Positions 46,847 through 56,779 of a DNA stretch of 64,000 nucleotides are shown here, in pieces (position 1 is the stretch's first letter; every line of letters starts with the position of its first letter). Below the pieces are notes generated by a model. It saw only the letters and a list, made by a program, of their open reading frames with translations, did not search any database and was not told where the DNA came from. The stretch is from Anderseniella sp963700895 (GTDB lineage Bacteria; Pseudomonadota; Alphaproteobacteria; Rhizobiales; Aestuariivirgaceae): NCBI GenBank assembly GCA_963700895.1, contig CAVOZI010000007.1:1-64000 (forward strand), in the 5' to 3' direction. The position numbers and the translations under genes were made by a program.

Positions 46847-47996
46847 CGCGGGCCTTCCAAAACCGGAGCGGATCGATTGCACGGCCGCTCACACGTGTTT
46901 CGTAATGCAGGTGCGGGCCGGTGCTGCGGCCCGTATTCCCCAATTTCCCCACTATATCACCGGCTTTCAGCTTCTGACCAGCGCGAACGAGGATTATGCT
47001 TAAATGCGCATACCTTGTAGTTATGCCATTTTCGTGGCGAACCTCGACCAGCTTGCCATAACCGCCATTCCAGCCGGCCTTGCTGACCACGCCTGGCGCA
47101 GACGTTTTAACCGCCGATCCGACAGGTACGCGAAAATCAACCCCGGCATGCATGGCCGGGCGGCGCTTGAATGGGTCCCGGCGCAGGCCGAAGCCGCTCG
47201 ACATCTCGTTCTCAGGCGGCATGGGCCGCGACAGCGGCAGCCGCGAGCTGTGGAACTTCAGCCGTTCCCATGTTTCCAGTTCCTGCGACAGGGCGTTGAC
47301 CCTTGAGGCGATGAGGGCCGACCCCATCTGGCTCGCTGCCGCAACGTAGGGCCCGCCGACCCCTTCCGGCATATAGGACGACGATGATGCAATCTCCGAT
47401 GAATTTACCCCCAACCCACGATACACAGCCGAAATCTCGGCATTGCGGCTTTCCATGTAGCTGACCACGTCCTGCAGCAGGCCTGCCTCGCGGGTTTCCA
47501 TGCCGGCCATGTATCGGCGCAGGTCCGCCAGCGGCTGGACTGCCTGCTCAGGCGTGGTGAAATCCGCCGCGTAAGTCTGCAAGGCGCTCGGCGGGGCCGT
47601 CAGGCTGCCCTGTTTCTGCTGATCGCCGCGGGTGCCGGTGCCGGCAGGGCTGGTGCTGCCGCGCGGCGCCGGCAGCCAGTTGTCCTGAAAGAATGCCGCC
47701 AGTTGATCGTGCCGTTCCACCAGCTTGTCATGCTCGGCGCGCACGTCGTCGACCTTGGCGAGATAGGCCTTCTGATCAAGCAGCAGGCGCCGGTTCAACT
47801 GGTCGATGGTGGACCGCAGTTCGCCGATTCGGTCTTCATATTCCAGCCGCGCGCGGTACTGGTCACGTTCCTTGAGCGCCAGTGTCTGGTCCTTGAAGGC
47901 AACGTTGACAGTCGCATACGCCACCCAGAACAGACCGGCGAGAAAGCAGGTAACAGCAGCGAGTTGCACCCACGGCCGCAGGGTGATGAACTGCAC
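46821..47996 (-). CDS. M23 family peptidoglycan endopeptidase
   Basis: The intact frame starts at GTG 47996 and encodes 391 residues: one membrane span (VTCFLAGLFWVAYATVNV), a long coiled-coil (EYEDRIGELRSTIDQLNRR onward), and a C-terminal LytM domain with HAGVDFRVPVG, TRYAHLS and TGPHLHYE zinc-binding motifs. It should cut peptide cross-links in the periplasm. Upstream in the same frame lie 27 more codons from ATG 48104, with a good GGAAGG site, broken by TAG at 48021-48023. The next gene encodes bactofilin, its likely partner. Confidence 0.85.
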   Translation of the reverse strand: MQFITLRPWVQLAAVTCFLAGLFWVAYATVNVAFKDQTLALKERDQYRARLEYEDRIGELRSTIDQLNRRLLLDQKAYLAKVDDVRAEHDKLVERHDQLAAFFQDNWLPAPRGSTSPAGTGTRGDQQKQGSLTAPPSALQTYAADFTTPEQAVQPLADLRRYMAGMETREAGLLQDVVSYMESRNAEISAVYRGLGVNSSEIASSSSYMPEGVGGPYVAAASQMGSALIASRVNALSQELETWERLKFHSSRLPLSRPMPPENEMSSGFGLRRDPFKRRPAMHAGVDFRVPVGSAVKTSAPGVVSKAGWNGGYGKLVEVRHENGITTRYAHLSIILVRAGQKLKAGDIVGKLGNTGRSTGPHLHYETRVSGRAIDPLRFWKARDVFQEITR

Positions 47997-48282
47997 CTCG
48001 CCTTCCGATCGCAGGTAGATCTACCGTTCGCGAAACGCATAGGCAATGCGCGAGAACAGCCCGCGCCGCTTGCGTCTGCCGTGTTGCCGCCTCGCGTGCC
48101 GCATCCGCCCTTCCTGTTCCCCACGGTTTCCCGGGCGCCTTTCAACGAATGCACCCCACAATCATGCCGTTGCCGGCCTGTCATGGGACATTGAGACGCT
48201 CTTGTGGGCCGATTATGCGGCGAAAGCCAGAAATATCAACCGCAGCTTGCAAGTTCACATCTGGCTGTTCTTGCGGCTGATC

Positions 48283-48753
48283 CTACAGCGCCTTTGCGGC
48301 CTTCAGCACTTCTTCCGCATGGCCAGGCACTTTCACCTTGCGCCAGACCTGGGCGATCTTGCCATCGGCACCCACCAGGAACGTGGTGCGCTCGATGCCG
48401 AAGTACTTCTTGCCGTACATGGACTTCTCGGTCCACACGCCGAACGCCTTCAGGCTGGCAAGTTCAGGGTCGGAGCCGAGCGTTACCGCAAGCTTGTGCT
48501 TGGCCACGAACTTGTCGTGCTTGGCGGGTGGATCGGCTGAGATGCCGAGCAGCTTGACGCCGGCCTTGTCAAACTCATCCTTGAGGGCGGAAAAGCCCAC
48601 GGCTTCCTTGGTGCATCCCGGCGTGTCGTCCTTGGGATAGAAGAAGATCACGGCCTTGGCGCCAGTCAGGTCGGTGCTCGAAATGCGCCCCCCACCGTTG
48701 GTGTCAAGGTCAAAGGCCGGCATGGTGTCGCCGGCGTCCGGGGTCGTGGTCAT
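48283..48753 (-). CDS. bcp: Thioredoxin-dependent peroxiredoxin, BCP type
   Basis: It reduces hydroperoxides with its peroxidatic cysteine in DDTPGCTKEA. The 156-residue protein has the AVIFFYPKD and GISADPPAKHDKF blocks of the BCP/PrxQ family. The second cysteine found in E. coli BCP (GCTVQAC) is absent, so it is a one-cysteine type or uses a partner thiol. A strong GGAGGTGA precedes the ATG at 48753. Confidence 0.93.
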   Translation of the reverse strand: MTTTPDAGDTMPAFDLDTNGGGRISSTDLTGAKAVIFFYPKDDTPGCTKEAVGFSALKDEFDKAGVKLLGISADPPAKHDKFVAKHKLAVTLGSDPELASLKAFGVWTEKSMYGKKYFGIERTTFLVGADGKIAQVWRKVKVPGHAEEVLKAAKAL

Positions 48754-49021
48754 TGTCACCTCCATTTTGGTAAACGGTTGATAAATGTATGCATCGCTAT
48801 AGTGTTCCCTTGATACAGGGGTTTTTCGGGCGCGGCTGGCATTGCCGCTGGCGGCCAAGGTGAAACCGCCTCGATTCAAGGTCACAATTGAGCCTTAAGC
48901 GGATGCTTTTTGTGATCCTGGGCTCAGGCGGGGCACTGCACCCGATTAGCGGCCTGATAGTGGCGGCGTCAACCTCTCCGGGGTTTGCCGCGCCGCCGGG
49001 AATGAAATTGCTGCGCCATCC
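48754..49021. other. Intergenic region before the AsmA-like gene
   Basis: I see no gene and no strong hairpin here. It should carry the divergent promoters of the peroxiredoxin and the AsmA-like genes. Confidence 0.4.
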
Positions 49022-52000
49022 GTGCGCAGCAGGTTTGAGAGCGGACAGGTGGCCAACCGGGCAATAAAATCAATAGCCTGGATTCTGGTAGTGTTCGGCG
49101 CAATGATCGTTGCGTCGGCGGCCTATCTGGTATTTGCGCTCAATTCAGGTCCGGTGAGCGTCGGCTTCCTGAAGGATACCGTGCGCGAACGGGTTTCCGA
49201 CTCGATTCCCGGCATCCGGCTTGATCTCGACGACGTCGTCGTCGAACAGGGCGAGGGCAATTCGCACCCCAACTTGCGGATGACCAATGTCAGGCTGACC
49301 GACAATGAAGGCAACCTGATCGCCCGCGCGCCGCGTGCTGCCATTTCGGTGGACATTGGCGAGATACTGAGCGGCACGGTCAAGCCGAAGCGGCTTGAAC
49401 TGATCGGTGCGCGCATCCTCGCGCGCCGCAAGGCTGACGGCAGCATTGCCATGGGATTTACCGATCCCGTCGCTGCAACGGGCAAGTCGGATGCAGGCCT
49501 CAGTTCCAAGCCGGGAGCCATCCAGGCAGAGCGCAGCGATGACGGCACAGCCGGGTCGATGATGGACACGATTGCCCGGGTGTTGCAGGGCGGCGAAGGT
49601 GCGTCAGCCGGCTCGCTGGAGGCGATTGAGGTCACCAACGCCCAGATTTCGTTCAAGGACGAGATCCAGGACCACCTGTGGCTGTCGCCGAGAGCCAATC
49701 TCCGCTTCAAGCAGGCAGAAGGTGGCTTTGCCCTGTTCGTCGATGCGGACATTTCCGCCGATGGCCCGACCTGGCGGACCGAACTGCTGACCACCTTCCG
49801 CAAGGATGCCAACGTCTATCGCGTCATTGCGAAGGTCTATGACGTGACCCCCGCCGACCTCGCCCGCAAGCTGTTCTCGTTCAACCAGCTCGCCAGCATC
49901 AACCTGCCTCTGTCAGGCGAAATGCAATTCGACATCGACAACAAGGGCACCGTACTCAATGCCGGCGGCGTCCTTGCCATCCAGGCGGGCAAGGTGTCGT
50001 TCCCGGACTATATTGCCGACCCGCTGCTGATCGACGAGGGGCTGGCGCGGTTCAGGCTCGAGCCCGAAACCGGGCACGTCGTGATAACCGACTCGACGCT
50101 GATGATACGCGGCTCGGAAGCCCGGTTCAGCGGCCGCCTTGCGCCGGTCCGCAATGCGCAGGACAAGATCGTCTCGGCCCGCATCGAACTGGACGCCCGC
50201 AACCTCAACATCAACACGCCGGGCGCGCCAGCTGGCGAGCGCAACGCAATCGACGAGTTCAAGTTGCGCGGCGAAGCCGTATTTGACGAGCGCCGCTTCG
50301 TGGTCGATGACCTCATCGTGCTGTCAGGCAAGGGCGGCGTCCGGGTACGTGGCCAGTTCGTCGGCGAGGGCGATGCCGTTGGCGTTTATGTTGCAGGCCG
50401 CGGACGCGCGCTGGGTCATGAGCTTATCCGCAAGCTATGGCCGCCGGTGATGGCGGCCCAGTCGCGCCGGTGGTATCGCACAAGTGTGACCGGCGGCACC
50501 GTTGACGACGCCGAGTTTCGGGTTCGCCTGTCAGGACCACAGATTACCGCTGCGCTGGAAGGCAAGCCACTGCCACCGGACGCGGTGGACCTCAAGTTCA
50601 CCGCCAGCGGCGTCGAGTTCCTTTATGCCGAAGGCCTGCCGAAGGTGACCGGGGGCAACGGCACCTTCAACCTTTCCGGCACGGTATTCGACATCCGGTT
50701 CGATGCCGCCACCATTCCGCTGCCCTCCGGCAACAAGCTGGCCATAACCGGTGGCAACATGCAGATAACCGAACTGGCGCTGCCGGTATCGCCTGCGTCC
50801 ATGTCCATCCTGCTTGATGGCGATGTTGCGGCCTATCACGAGTATGCCGACCTGCCGGCGTTGAAGCTGGTCGAAGGGTCCAATTTCGACGTCAACAAGG
50901 TGACTGGACGCGGCCTGGTAACCCTTAACCTCGCGATGCCGCTGAAGCCCGGCATCACCTCAACCGATTTCACCGTTTCGGCCACCGCCAAGCTGACCGG
51001 CGGGCGCATCCGTGAGGCGGTAGAAGGGCTCGACCTGGCCGACGCCGATCTCGACATCAAGCTCGAGGACGCGGTGATCAGCGCTACCGGTTCCGCACAG
51101 CTGGGCGAGAAGCGGGCCAAGATCAGCTGGCGCCGGCCCCTGTCGAAATCCGGCAATGCCGACGAGGACCTCACCATCTCCGCAACGCTCAGCGACAGGG
51201 ACCGCCAGAAACTGGGCATCAGCCTTGATCCCTGGATGGTCGGCCCCATCCCGGTGGACGTGTCCATGGTGCGCCGTGGCGAGCAGATCGCCTCCGCAAC
51301 AGTGGAAGCCGACCTGTCGAAGGTCCGGATGGCGCTGGACGCCTTGAGCTGGTCACGCCCGCCGACCGCAAAGACAAGGGCGAAGTTCAAGGTCAACATG
51401 AGCGATGCCAAGATCATCGTCATCGATGACCTGGAAGTGACCGGCGAAGATCTGAAGATCATCGGCAAGGTGCGCGTCAATCGCGATGGTGGCCTGATCG
51501 ACGCCTCGCTGCCACGCTTCATCCTGAGCGACACCAACCAGCTGGCGCTTGAGGTCGACAACTCCAGCGGCCAGCTGCGGATGGGCGTGGGTGGTGCAAG
51601 TCTAGATGCGCGCCCTCTGATCTCGCAGATGATGTCAAGCACCGTGGCGACCGGAACTGAGGCCTCGCGCAATCCACCGGTGGCCATCAACACCAATATC
51701 AGCCGCATCATCGTGCATCGCGGCGAACTGGTGAACAACCTGCGCGGCAGCCTGACGCTGCAGGGCGGTGCGGTGCAGGCGGCGGAACTGACCGGCGTCT
51801 ATGTGAGCGGTGCACCCGTTACCATGCGCATTGCCCGCGAGGGAAACAACCGGCGCATGCGCGTCACCGGCCGCGATGCAGGGGCCACGCTGCGCGCGGT
51901 CAACCTGTATTCCAAGATTTCCGGCGGCACCATCGACTTCGGCGCCATTCTCGGCAATCCGGGCGAAGGCGCCATCAAGCGCGGGATGCTGGAAGTGCGC

Positions 52001-52519
52001 AATTTCTCTGTCCAGAACGAGACCGCCATTGGCGAAATCGACCGCACCACCCGCGATGCCGGCCGCGGCTCCGGTGGTCCGCGCAACAATGGCTTGCGGC
52101 TGTCGCGGTTGTCGGTTCCTTTCTCCGTGGATCACCAGTTCGTCCGCATCGGCGATGCGCTGGTGCAGGGCCCCGAGATCGGCGCGTCCGCCCAGGGCAT
52201 CATCCGCAAGGCCGACCTCGTAATGGACATCGGCGGCACCATTATCCCGGCCTATGCGCTCAACTCCGCCATCTCCAACGTGCCGGTAATCGGCGACGTG
52301 CTGACCGGTGGCAAGGGGCAGGGCGTGTTCGGGCTCAATTTTGCGCTGCAGGGCTCGATGAACCAACCGCGCTTCCTGGTGAACCCGGTGTCGGCAATCG
52401 CCCCGGGCATCTTCCGCAACCTGTTCAATATCGGTGGCGGCCAGACCAATGCCGACGGCACGGCGCGTGCGCCCGGCAGTCAGCAGGCCCGCGACAATGC
52501 CGGTCAGGCAGACCGTTGA
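49022..52519 (+). CDS. Large AsmA-like (YhdP/DUF3971) membrane protein
   Basis: This 1165-residue protein has an N-terminal membrane span (SIAWILVVFGAMIVASAAYLV) and a very long beta-rich periplasmic body. The C-terminal part (RGMLEVRNFSV, FGLNFALQGSMNQPRF) matches the AsmA-like/DUF3971 family with TamB and YhdP, which form a bridge for lipid transport between membranes. The chosen GTG start gives the best N-terminus. The convergent tyrS ends 3 bases away, a common arrangement. Confidence 0.85.
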   Translation: MRSRFESGQVANRAIKSIAWILVVFGAMIVASAAYLVFALNSGPVSVGFLKDTVRERVSDSIPGIRLDLDDVVVEQGEGNSHPNLRMTNVRLTDNEGNLIARAPRAAISVDIGEILSGTVKPKRLELIGARILARRKADGSIAMGFTDPVAATGKSDAGLSSKPGAIQAERSDDGTAGSMMDTIARVLQGGEGASAGSLEAIEVTNAQISFKDEIQDHLWLSPRANLRFKQAEGGFALFVDADISADGPTWRTELLTTFRKDANVYRVIAKVYDVTPADLARKLFSFNQLASINLPLSGEMQFDIDNKGTVLNAGGVLAIQAGKVSFPDYIADPLLIDEGLARFRLEPETGHVVITDSTLMIRGSEARFSGRLAPVRNAQDKIVSARIELDARNLNINTPGAPAGERNAIDEFKLRGEAVFDERRFVVDDLIVLSGKGGVRVRGQFVGEGDAVGVYVAGRGRALGHELIRKLWPPVMAAQSRRWYRTSVTGGTVDDAEFRVRLSGPQITAALEGKPLPPDAVDLKFTASGVEFLYAEGLPKVTGGNGTFNLSGTVFDIRFDAATIPLPSGNKLAITGGNMQITELALPVSPASMSILLDGDVAAYHEYADLPALKLVEGSNFDVNKVTGRGLVTLNLAMPLKPGITSTDFTVSATAKLTGGRIREAVEGLDLADADLDIKLEDAVISATGSAQLGEKRAKISWRRPLSKSGNADEDLTISATLSDRDRQKLGISLDPWMVGPIPVDVSMVRRGEQIASATVEADLSKVRMALDALSWSRPPTAKTRAKFKVNMSDAKIIVIDDLEVTGEDLKIIGKVRVNRDGGLIDASLPRFILSDTNQLALEVDNSSGQLRMGVGGASLDARPLISQMMSSTVATGTEASRNPPVAINTNISRIIVHRGELVNNLRGSLTLQGGAVQAAELTGVYVSGAPVTMRIAREGNNRRMRVTGRDAGATLRAVNLYSKISGGTIDFGAILGNPGEGAIKRGMLEVRNFSVQNETAIGEIDRTTRDAGRGSGGPRNNGLRLSRLSVPFSVDHQFVRIGDALVQGPEIGASAQGIIRKADLVMDIGGTIIPAYALNSAISNVPVIGDVLTGGKGQGVFGLNFALQGSMNQPRFLVNPVSAIAPGIFRNLFNIGGGQTNADGTARAPGSQQARDNAGQADR

Positions 52520-52522
52520 TAC

Positions 52523-53761
52523 CTATCCGGCGCGTCGCACCAGCCCGTGCTTCTTCTTGCCCAGCGACAGCTTGATCAGACCGTCCACGCCAAAATCGCT
52601 GTCGGAAATGGTGTAGGACGGGTCCGTCACCCTGGCGTCATTGACGCTGACGGAATTGCCCTGCACGGCCCGGCGCACCTCTCCGTTGGAGGCGGCAAGC
52701 CCGGCGGCCACGAACAGTGACAGCAGGCCGTCTCCCGGCTTGCCGTCGATGGTCGGCAGCTCTTCGCCGGCGCCGCCCTGTTCGAAGGTGGCCTGCGCCG
52801 TTTCCGCGGCCGCGCGGGCAGCGTCCGCCCCGTGCAAAAGCGTGGTCGCCTCGTTGGCCAGCACCTTCTTGGCCTCGTTGATCTCCGCCCCTTCGAGCGC
52901 AGCCAGCCGCCTGATCTCGTCCATCGGCAGCGTGGTGTACAGCTTCAGGAAGCGCTCGACGTCGGCGTCCTCGGCATTGCGCCAGTACTGCCAGTAGTCA
53001 TAGGGCTTCAGCATGTCGGCGTTGAGCCACACCGCCCCGGCGGCGGTCTTGCCCATCTTGGCACCGGACGACGTGGTCAGCAGCGGTGAGGTCAGCGCAT
53101 ACAGCTGCTTCTCGCCGACGCGGCGGCCAAGCTCCATGCCGTTGATGATGTTGCCCCACTGGTCCGAGCCGCCCATTTGCAGTTCGCAGCCATAACGCCG
53201 CGACAGCTCGACGAAGTCGTAGGCCTGCAGGATCATGTAGTTGAATTCGAGGAAGGTGAGCGGCTGCTCGCGCTCCAGCCGCAGCTTCACCGAATCGAAG
53301 GTCAGCATCCGGTTGATGGTGAAGTGCGGGCCGTAGTCGCGCAGGAAGGCGATGTACTTGAGTTCATCCAGCCACTCGGCATTGTCCACCATGACGGCGT
53401 CAGTCTTGCCGCTGCCGAAGGTGAGGAATTTCGAAAACACCTGCTTGATGCCGTCCATGTTGGCGGCGATATCGGCATCGGTCAGCAGCTTGCGTGCCTC
53501 GTCCTTGCCGGACGGGTCGCCCACCTTGGTGGTGCCGCCGCCCATCAGCGTAATCGGCTTGTTGCCGGTCTGCTGGAGCCATTGCAGCATCATGATCGGC
53601 AGCATTGAACCCACGTGCAGGCTGGGCGCGGTGCAGTCGAAGCCGATATAGGCCGTGACCGGACCTTCAAGCACGCGCTTGTCGAGACCTTCCGGATCGG
53701 AAATCTGGTGGATGAAGCCGCGCTCGTCGAGCACGCGCAGAAAGTCGGATTTGAACGCCAT
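52523..53761 (-). CDS. tyrS: Tyrosyl-tRNA synthetase
   Basis: The 412-residue class I synthetase has the HIGH-like SLHVGSMLP, TTKVGDPSGKDE and the KMSKS-like GAKMGKT, with an S4 RNA-binding domain at the C-terminus (VQGNSVSVND). YIGFDCTAPSLHVGS and GGSDQWGNI are in normal places. It is divergent from anmK with 49 bases between, a conserved pairing. Confidence 0.96.
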   Translation of the reverse strand: MAFKSDFLRVLDERGFIHQISDPEGLDKRVLEGPVTAYIGFDCTAPSLHVGSMLPIMMLQWLQQTGNKPITLMGGGTTKVGDPSGKDEARKLLTDADIAANMDGIKQVFSKFLTFGSGKTDAVMVDNAEWLDELKYIAFLRDYGPHFTINRMLTFDSVKLRLEREQPLTFLEFNYMILQAYDFVELSRRYGCELQMGGSDQWGNIINGMELGRRVGEKQLYALTSPLLTTSSGAKMGKTAAGAVWLNADMLKPYDYWQYWRNAEDADVERFLKLYTTLPMDEIRRLAALEGAEINEAKKVLANEATTLLHGADAARAAAETAQATFEQGGAGEELPTIDGKPGDGLLSLFVAAGLAASNGEVRRAVQGNSVSVNDARVTDPSYTISDSDFGVDGLIKLSLGKKKHGLVRRAG

Positions 53762-53810
53762 CTTAAAGCTCTTGTGATAAGGTTGGCGCCTCATAACACG
53801 AAGAGGACGA

Positions 53811-54917
53811 ATGGCAAATCCCGTCAATGCGGTAGGGCTGATGAGCGGTACCTCGATGGACGGCATCGACGTGGCATGGATGGTGACCGACGGCGAGAAG
53901 GTGGCCGAAGTTCACGGCTTCGAGAGCTTCGCCTACAGCCCGGCGCAGCGCCAAACGCTGGCCGAAGCGATGAAGCTGGCTTCCGGGTTGACGGACCGCA
54001 CGGCGCGTCCGGGCAAACTGGCGGACATCGAACGTGACCTCACCTGCTGGCACGCCGACGCAGTCGACTCTTTCCGCCAGAAACATCGCATAAGCGATTC
54101 AGATGACTCGGTAATCGGCTTTCACGGCCAGACCGTGCTGCACCGCCCGGAGGCGGGCCTCACCATCCAGTTGGGCGACGGGCAACTGCTCGCCAGCCTT
54201 GCCGGTATGCGCGTGGTCGCTGACATGCGGGCCAATGACATTGCCCACGGCGGGCAGGGCGCGCCGCTGGCGCCCGCATACCACGCGGCGCTGGCGCACA
54301 AGGTGCCGGAACAGCCGGTGGCGTTCGTCAATATCGGCGGCGTGGCCAACGTCACCTTTGTCGAGGGCGACGGCAGGTTACTGGCGTTTGACACCGGCCC
54401 GGGCAACGCCCTGATGGACGACTGGTGCTTCGGCCATACCGGCAAGCCGGTGGACATCGATGGTGCGCTGGCGTGGTCGGGCAACGTGGATGATCAGGCG
54501 CTGGCCCGGATGCGCGCGCACCCGTTCTTTCAGGAGCGGCCGCCCAAGTCGCTCGACCGGGGAAGTTTCACGCTCGATGACGTGCAGGGGCTGAAGGCGG
54601 CGGACGGCGCGGCCACGCTCGCCTGGTTTACCGCGCATACCATCGCCGATGCCGCCAGCTGGGCGCACGAGCCGCCGAAATACTGGGTGATCTGCGGCGG
54701 TGGGCGCAAGAACCGCTTCCTGATGGAATGCCTGGCCTCTCTGGTGGATGCACCGGTGGTCCCGGCTGAGGCCATCGGCGTGGATGGCGACGCCATCGAG
54801 GCGGAAGCCTGGGCCTATCTCGCCGTGCGGTGCCTGCGCGGCCTGCCGCTGACCTGGCCCACGACGACGGGCGTGGGTGAGCCGGTATCGGGCGGGGTGG
54901 TGTTCGAGGCGGCGTAG
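53811..54917 (+). CDS. anmK: Anhydro-N-acetylmuramic acid kinase
   Basis: It phosphorylates recycled 1,6-anhydroMurNAc to MurNAc-6-phosphate. The 368-residue protein has LMSGTSMDGIDVAW (phosphate-binding), VIGFHGQTV, FVNIGGVANVTF and DTGPGNALMDDW, all family motifs. A GAGGACG sequence lies before the ATG. With the amidase, PBP1A and M23 peptidase it adds to the window's cell-wall theme. Confidence 0.95.
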   Translation: MANPVNAVGLMSGTSMDGIDVAWMVTDGEKVAEVHGFESFAYSPAQRQTLAEAMKLASGLTDRTARPGKLADIERDLTCWHADAVDSFRQKHRISDSDDSVIGFHGQTVLHRPEAGLTIQLGDGQLLASLAGMRVVADMRANDIAHGGQGAPLAPAYHAALAHKVPEQPVAFVNIGGVANVTFVEGDGRLLAFDTGPGNALMDDWCFGHTGKPVDIDGALAWSGNVDDQALARMRAHPFFQERPPKSLDRGSFTLDDVQGLKAADGAATLAWFTAHTIADAASWAHEPPKYWVICGGGRKNRFLMECLASLVDAPVVPAEAIGVDGDAIEAEAWAYLAVRCLRGLPLTWPTTTGVGEPVSGGVVFEAA

Positions 54918-54935
54918 AGCGCCGGCGCGATCAGT

Positions 54936-56126
54936 CTATCGCGCCCGGACTATTGCCTGCTCCACGAGCTTGCGCGCATCGTCCAGCGAGACTTTGCGCG
55001 GGTTGGTTCCCGCCGCGCTGTCCTTCAGCGACTTTGCGGCAATACGTTCGACGCAGTCTGCCGGCACGCCGATCTCGCCAAGCGAAGCAGGGATTTTGAT
55101 ATCGTCCAGAAGCTTCTCCACGGCTGCAATGAAGCCCTCGACCGAGGTATCGGTGAGCTGCATCGCTTCGGCCATGCGCTTCACGCTGGCTTCCATGCCC
55201 GGCAGGTTGTAGCGCAGCACGACCGGCAGGATGATGGCGTTGGTCAGCCCATGCTGGGTGTTGTACTCGGCACCCACCATGTGCGAGATCGCATGCACCA
55301 TGCCAAGCCCCTTGAGGAAGGCGATGCCGGCAAGGCATGAGCCAACCAGCATGCCGCCGCGCGCGGCCATGTTCTCCGGCTCCTGAACCGCCACGGGCAG
55401 CCATTGGGCGATCAGGTTCAGTCCTTCGAGCGCCATGCCGTCGCACAAGGGATGAAAGCCCGGCACGCAATATGCCTCGATGGCATGGGTGAGCGCATCG
55501 GCACCGGTCCACGCCGTCAGGTTGGCGGGCAGGCCCACCGTCAGCGCGGGGTCGAGAAGCGCCAGCGACGGTTTCAGGTCCGGATGCCAGATGCAGAACT
55601 TCATGCCTTTCCCGACATGGGTGATCATCGCCGTGCTTTCCGTCTCGGCCCCGGTGCCGGCGGTGGTCGGGATGGTGATCAGTTTGGGAAAGGCCTGACC
55701 TGACGCGATAGACGGCGGAGTTTGCTCGAACTCGAACGCCCACAGGTCGATATCGTTGTTCGCCGTCAGGCAGATCGCCTTGCCCCCGTCCATGGCGCTG
55801 CCGCCGCCAATGGCGATGATCGCGTCATGACCGCCTGCGCGGAATGCCTCGCAGCCCGCTCCGATCTCGTCGTCACGCGGATTGGGGGAGATGTCCGCGA
55901 AGACCGCGCACTGCAGTCCGGCTCCGGCGAGGTACCCCTGCAGTTGTGCAATGAACGGCAGGGCGCGGCTGCCCCGGTCGGTCACGATCAGCGGATTGCG
56001 CAAGCCCAGTCCGGCGCACCGTGTGCCTGTTTCCGAGAGCCGGCCGGGTCCATAGGCAATCGGCACCGGAAACGTCCAGTCCTGCGGCGCAAGCAGGCCG
56101 GCACTGCCGCTCAGCGTGATCATCAA
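54936..56126 (-). CDS. Iron-containing alcohol dehydrogenase
   Basis: The 396-residue group III dehydrogenase has the NAD-binding GGGSAMDGGKAI block and the metal ligands in DALTHAIEAYC (D and H) and GLGMVHAISHMVGAEYNTQH (two H). It resembles 1,3-propanediol or butanol dehydrogenase-like enzymes but the substrate is open. It starts within the stop of the upstream hydrolase gene (ATGA overlap), so the two are coupled. Confidence 0.9.
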   Translation of the reverse strand: MMITLSGSAGLLAPQDWTFPVPIAYGPGRLSETGTRCAGLGLRNPLIVTDRGSRALPFIAQLQGYLAGAGLQCAVFADISPNPRDDEIGAGCEAFRAGGHDAIIAIGGGSAMDGGKAICLTANNDIDLWAFEFEQTPPSIASGQAFPKLITIPTTAGTGAETESTAMITHVGKGMKFCIWHPDLKPSLALLDPALTVGLPANLTAWTGADALTHAIEAYCVPGFHPLCDGMALEGLNLIAQWLPVAVQEPENMAARGGMLVGSCLAGIAFLKGLGMVHAISHMVGAEYNTQHGLTNAIILPVVLRYNLPGMEASVKRMAEAMQLTDTSVEGFIAAVEKLLDDIKIPASLGEIGVPADCVERIAAKSLKDSAAGTNPRKVSLDDARKLVEQAIVRAR

Positions 56127-56779
56127 TCTTCCTTGAGATCCTGCTTCAGCCGCTTGTCGAGGTACTTCGAGCAGATTGCGGTAAGTTCCGGAATCTTGCC
56201 TTCGAAGAAGTGGTTGGTGTCGGGCATCACCTCGTGGTCGATCTTGATGCCTTTCTGGGTCTTCAGCTTGGCCACCAGCGCGTTGATCGAGTCCGCCGGC
56301 GTGACGGTGTCGTTGGCGCCGTTGACGAACAGACCCGACGCCGGGCAGGGCGCCAGGAACGAGAAGTCATAGTGCTTGGCCAGCGGCGCGATTGACATGA
56401 AGCCGGCGATCTCGGGCCGCCGCATCAGCAGCTGCATGCCGATCCACGCGCCGAACGATACTCCCGCGATCCAGCAGGTGGCGGCTTCCTTGTTGAAGGT
56501 CTGCATCCAGTCGAGCGCGGAAGCCGCGTCGGACAGCTCGCCCGCGCCATTGTCGAACAGGCCCTGCGACCGCCCCACGCCACGGAAGTTGAAGCGCAGC
56601 ACCGAAAAGCCCCGGTCGCGGAACATGTAATAGAGGTCGTGCACGATCGGGTTGTTCATCGTGCCGCCGAACTGCGGGTGTGGATGCAGGATCAGCGCGA
56701 TCGGCGAGCCGTGCTCGGGATTGTGGTGATAGCGGCCTTCGATGCGGCCGGCGGGTCCGTTGAAAATCACCTCAGGCAT
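56123..56779 (-). CDS. Alpha/beta hydrolase
   Basis: The 218-residue protein is a small alpha/beta hydrolase: LILHPHPQFGGTMNNPIVHD near the start, FNFRGVGRSQG, IAGVSFGAWIGMQL with the GxSxG serine, and a late NTNHFFEG histidine. Similar genes are labelled peptidase S15/DLH-like. It has no signal peptide. It heads a pair with the iron alcohol dehydrogenase and is divergent from iscR. Confidence 0.85.
   Translation of the reverse strand: MPEVIFNGPAGRIEGRYHHNPEHGSPIALILHPHPQFGGTMNNPIVHDLYYMFRDRGFSVLRFNFRGVGRSQGLFDNGAGELSDAASALDWMQTFNKEAATCWIAGVSFGAWIGMQLLMRRPEIAGFMSIAPLAKHYDFSFLAPCPASGLFVNGANDTVTPADSINALVAKLKTQKGIKIDHEVMPDTNHFFEGKIPELTAICSKYLDKRLKQDLKED

Noticed and set aside
47997..48104. Independent 27-residue leader peptide before the M23 gene
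   Set aside because: The reading frame and sequence continue into the peptidase after the TAG, so a broken N-terminus explains it better than a separate gene.
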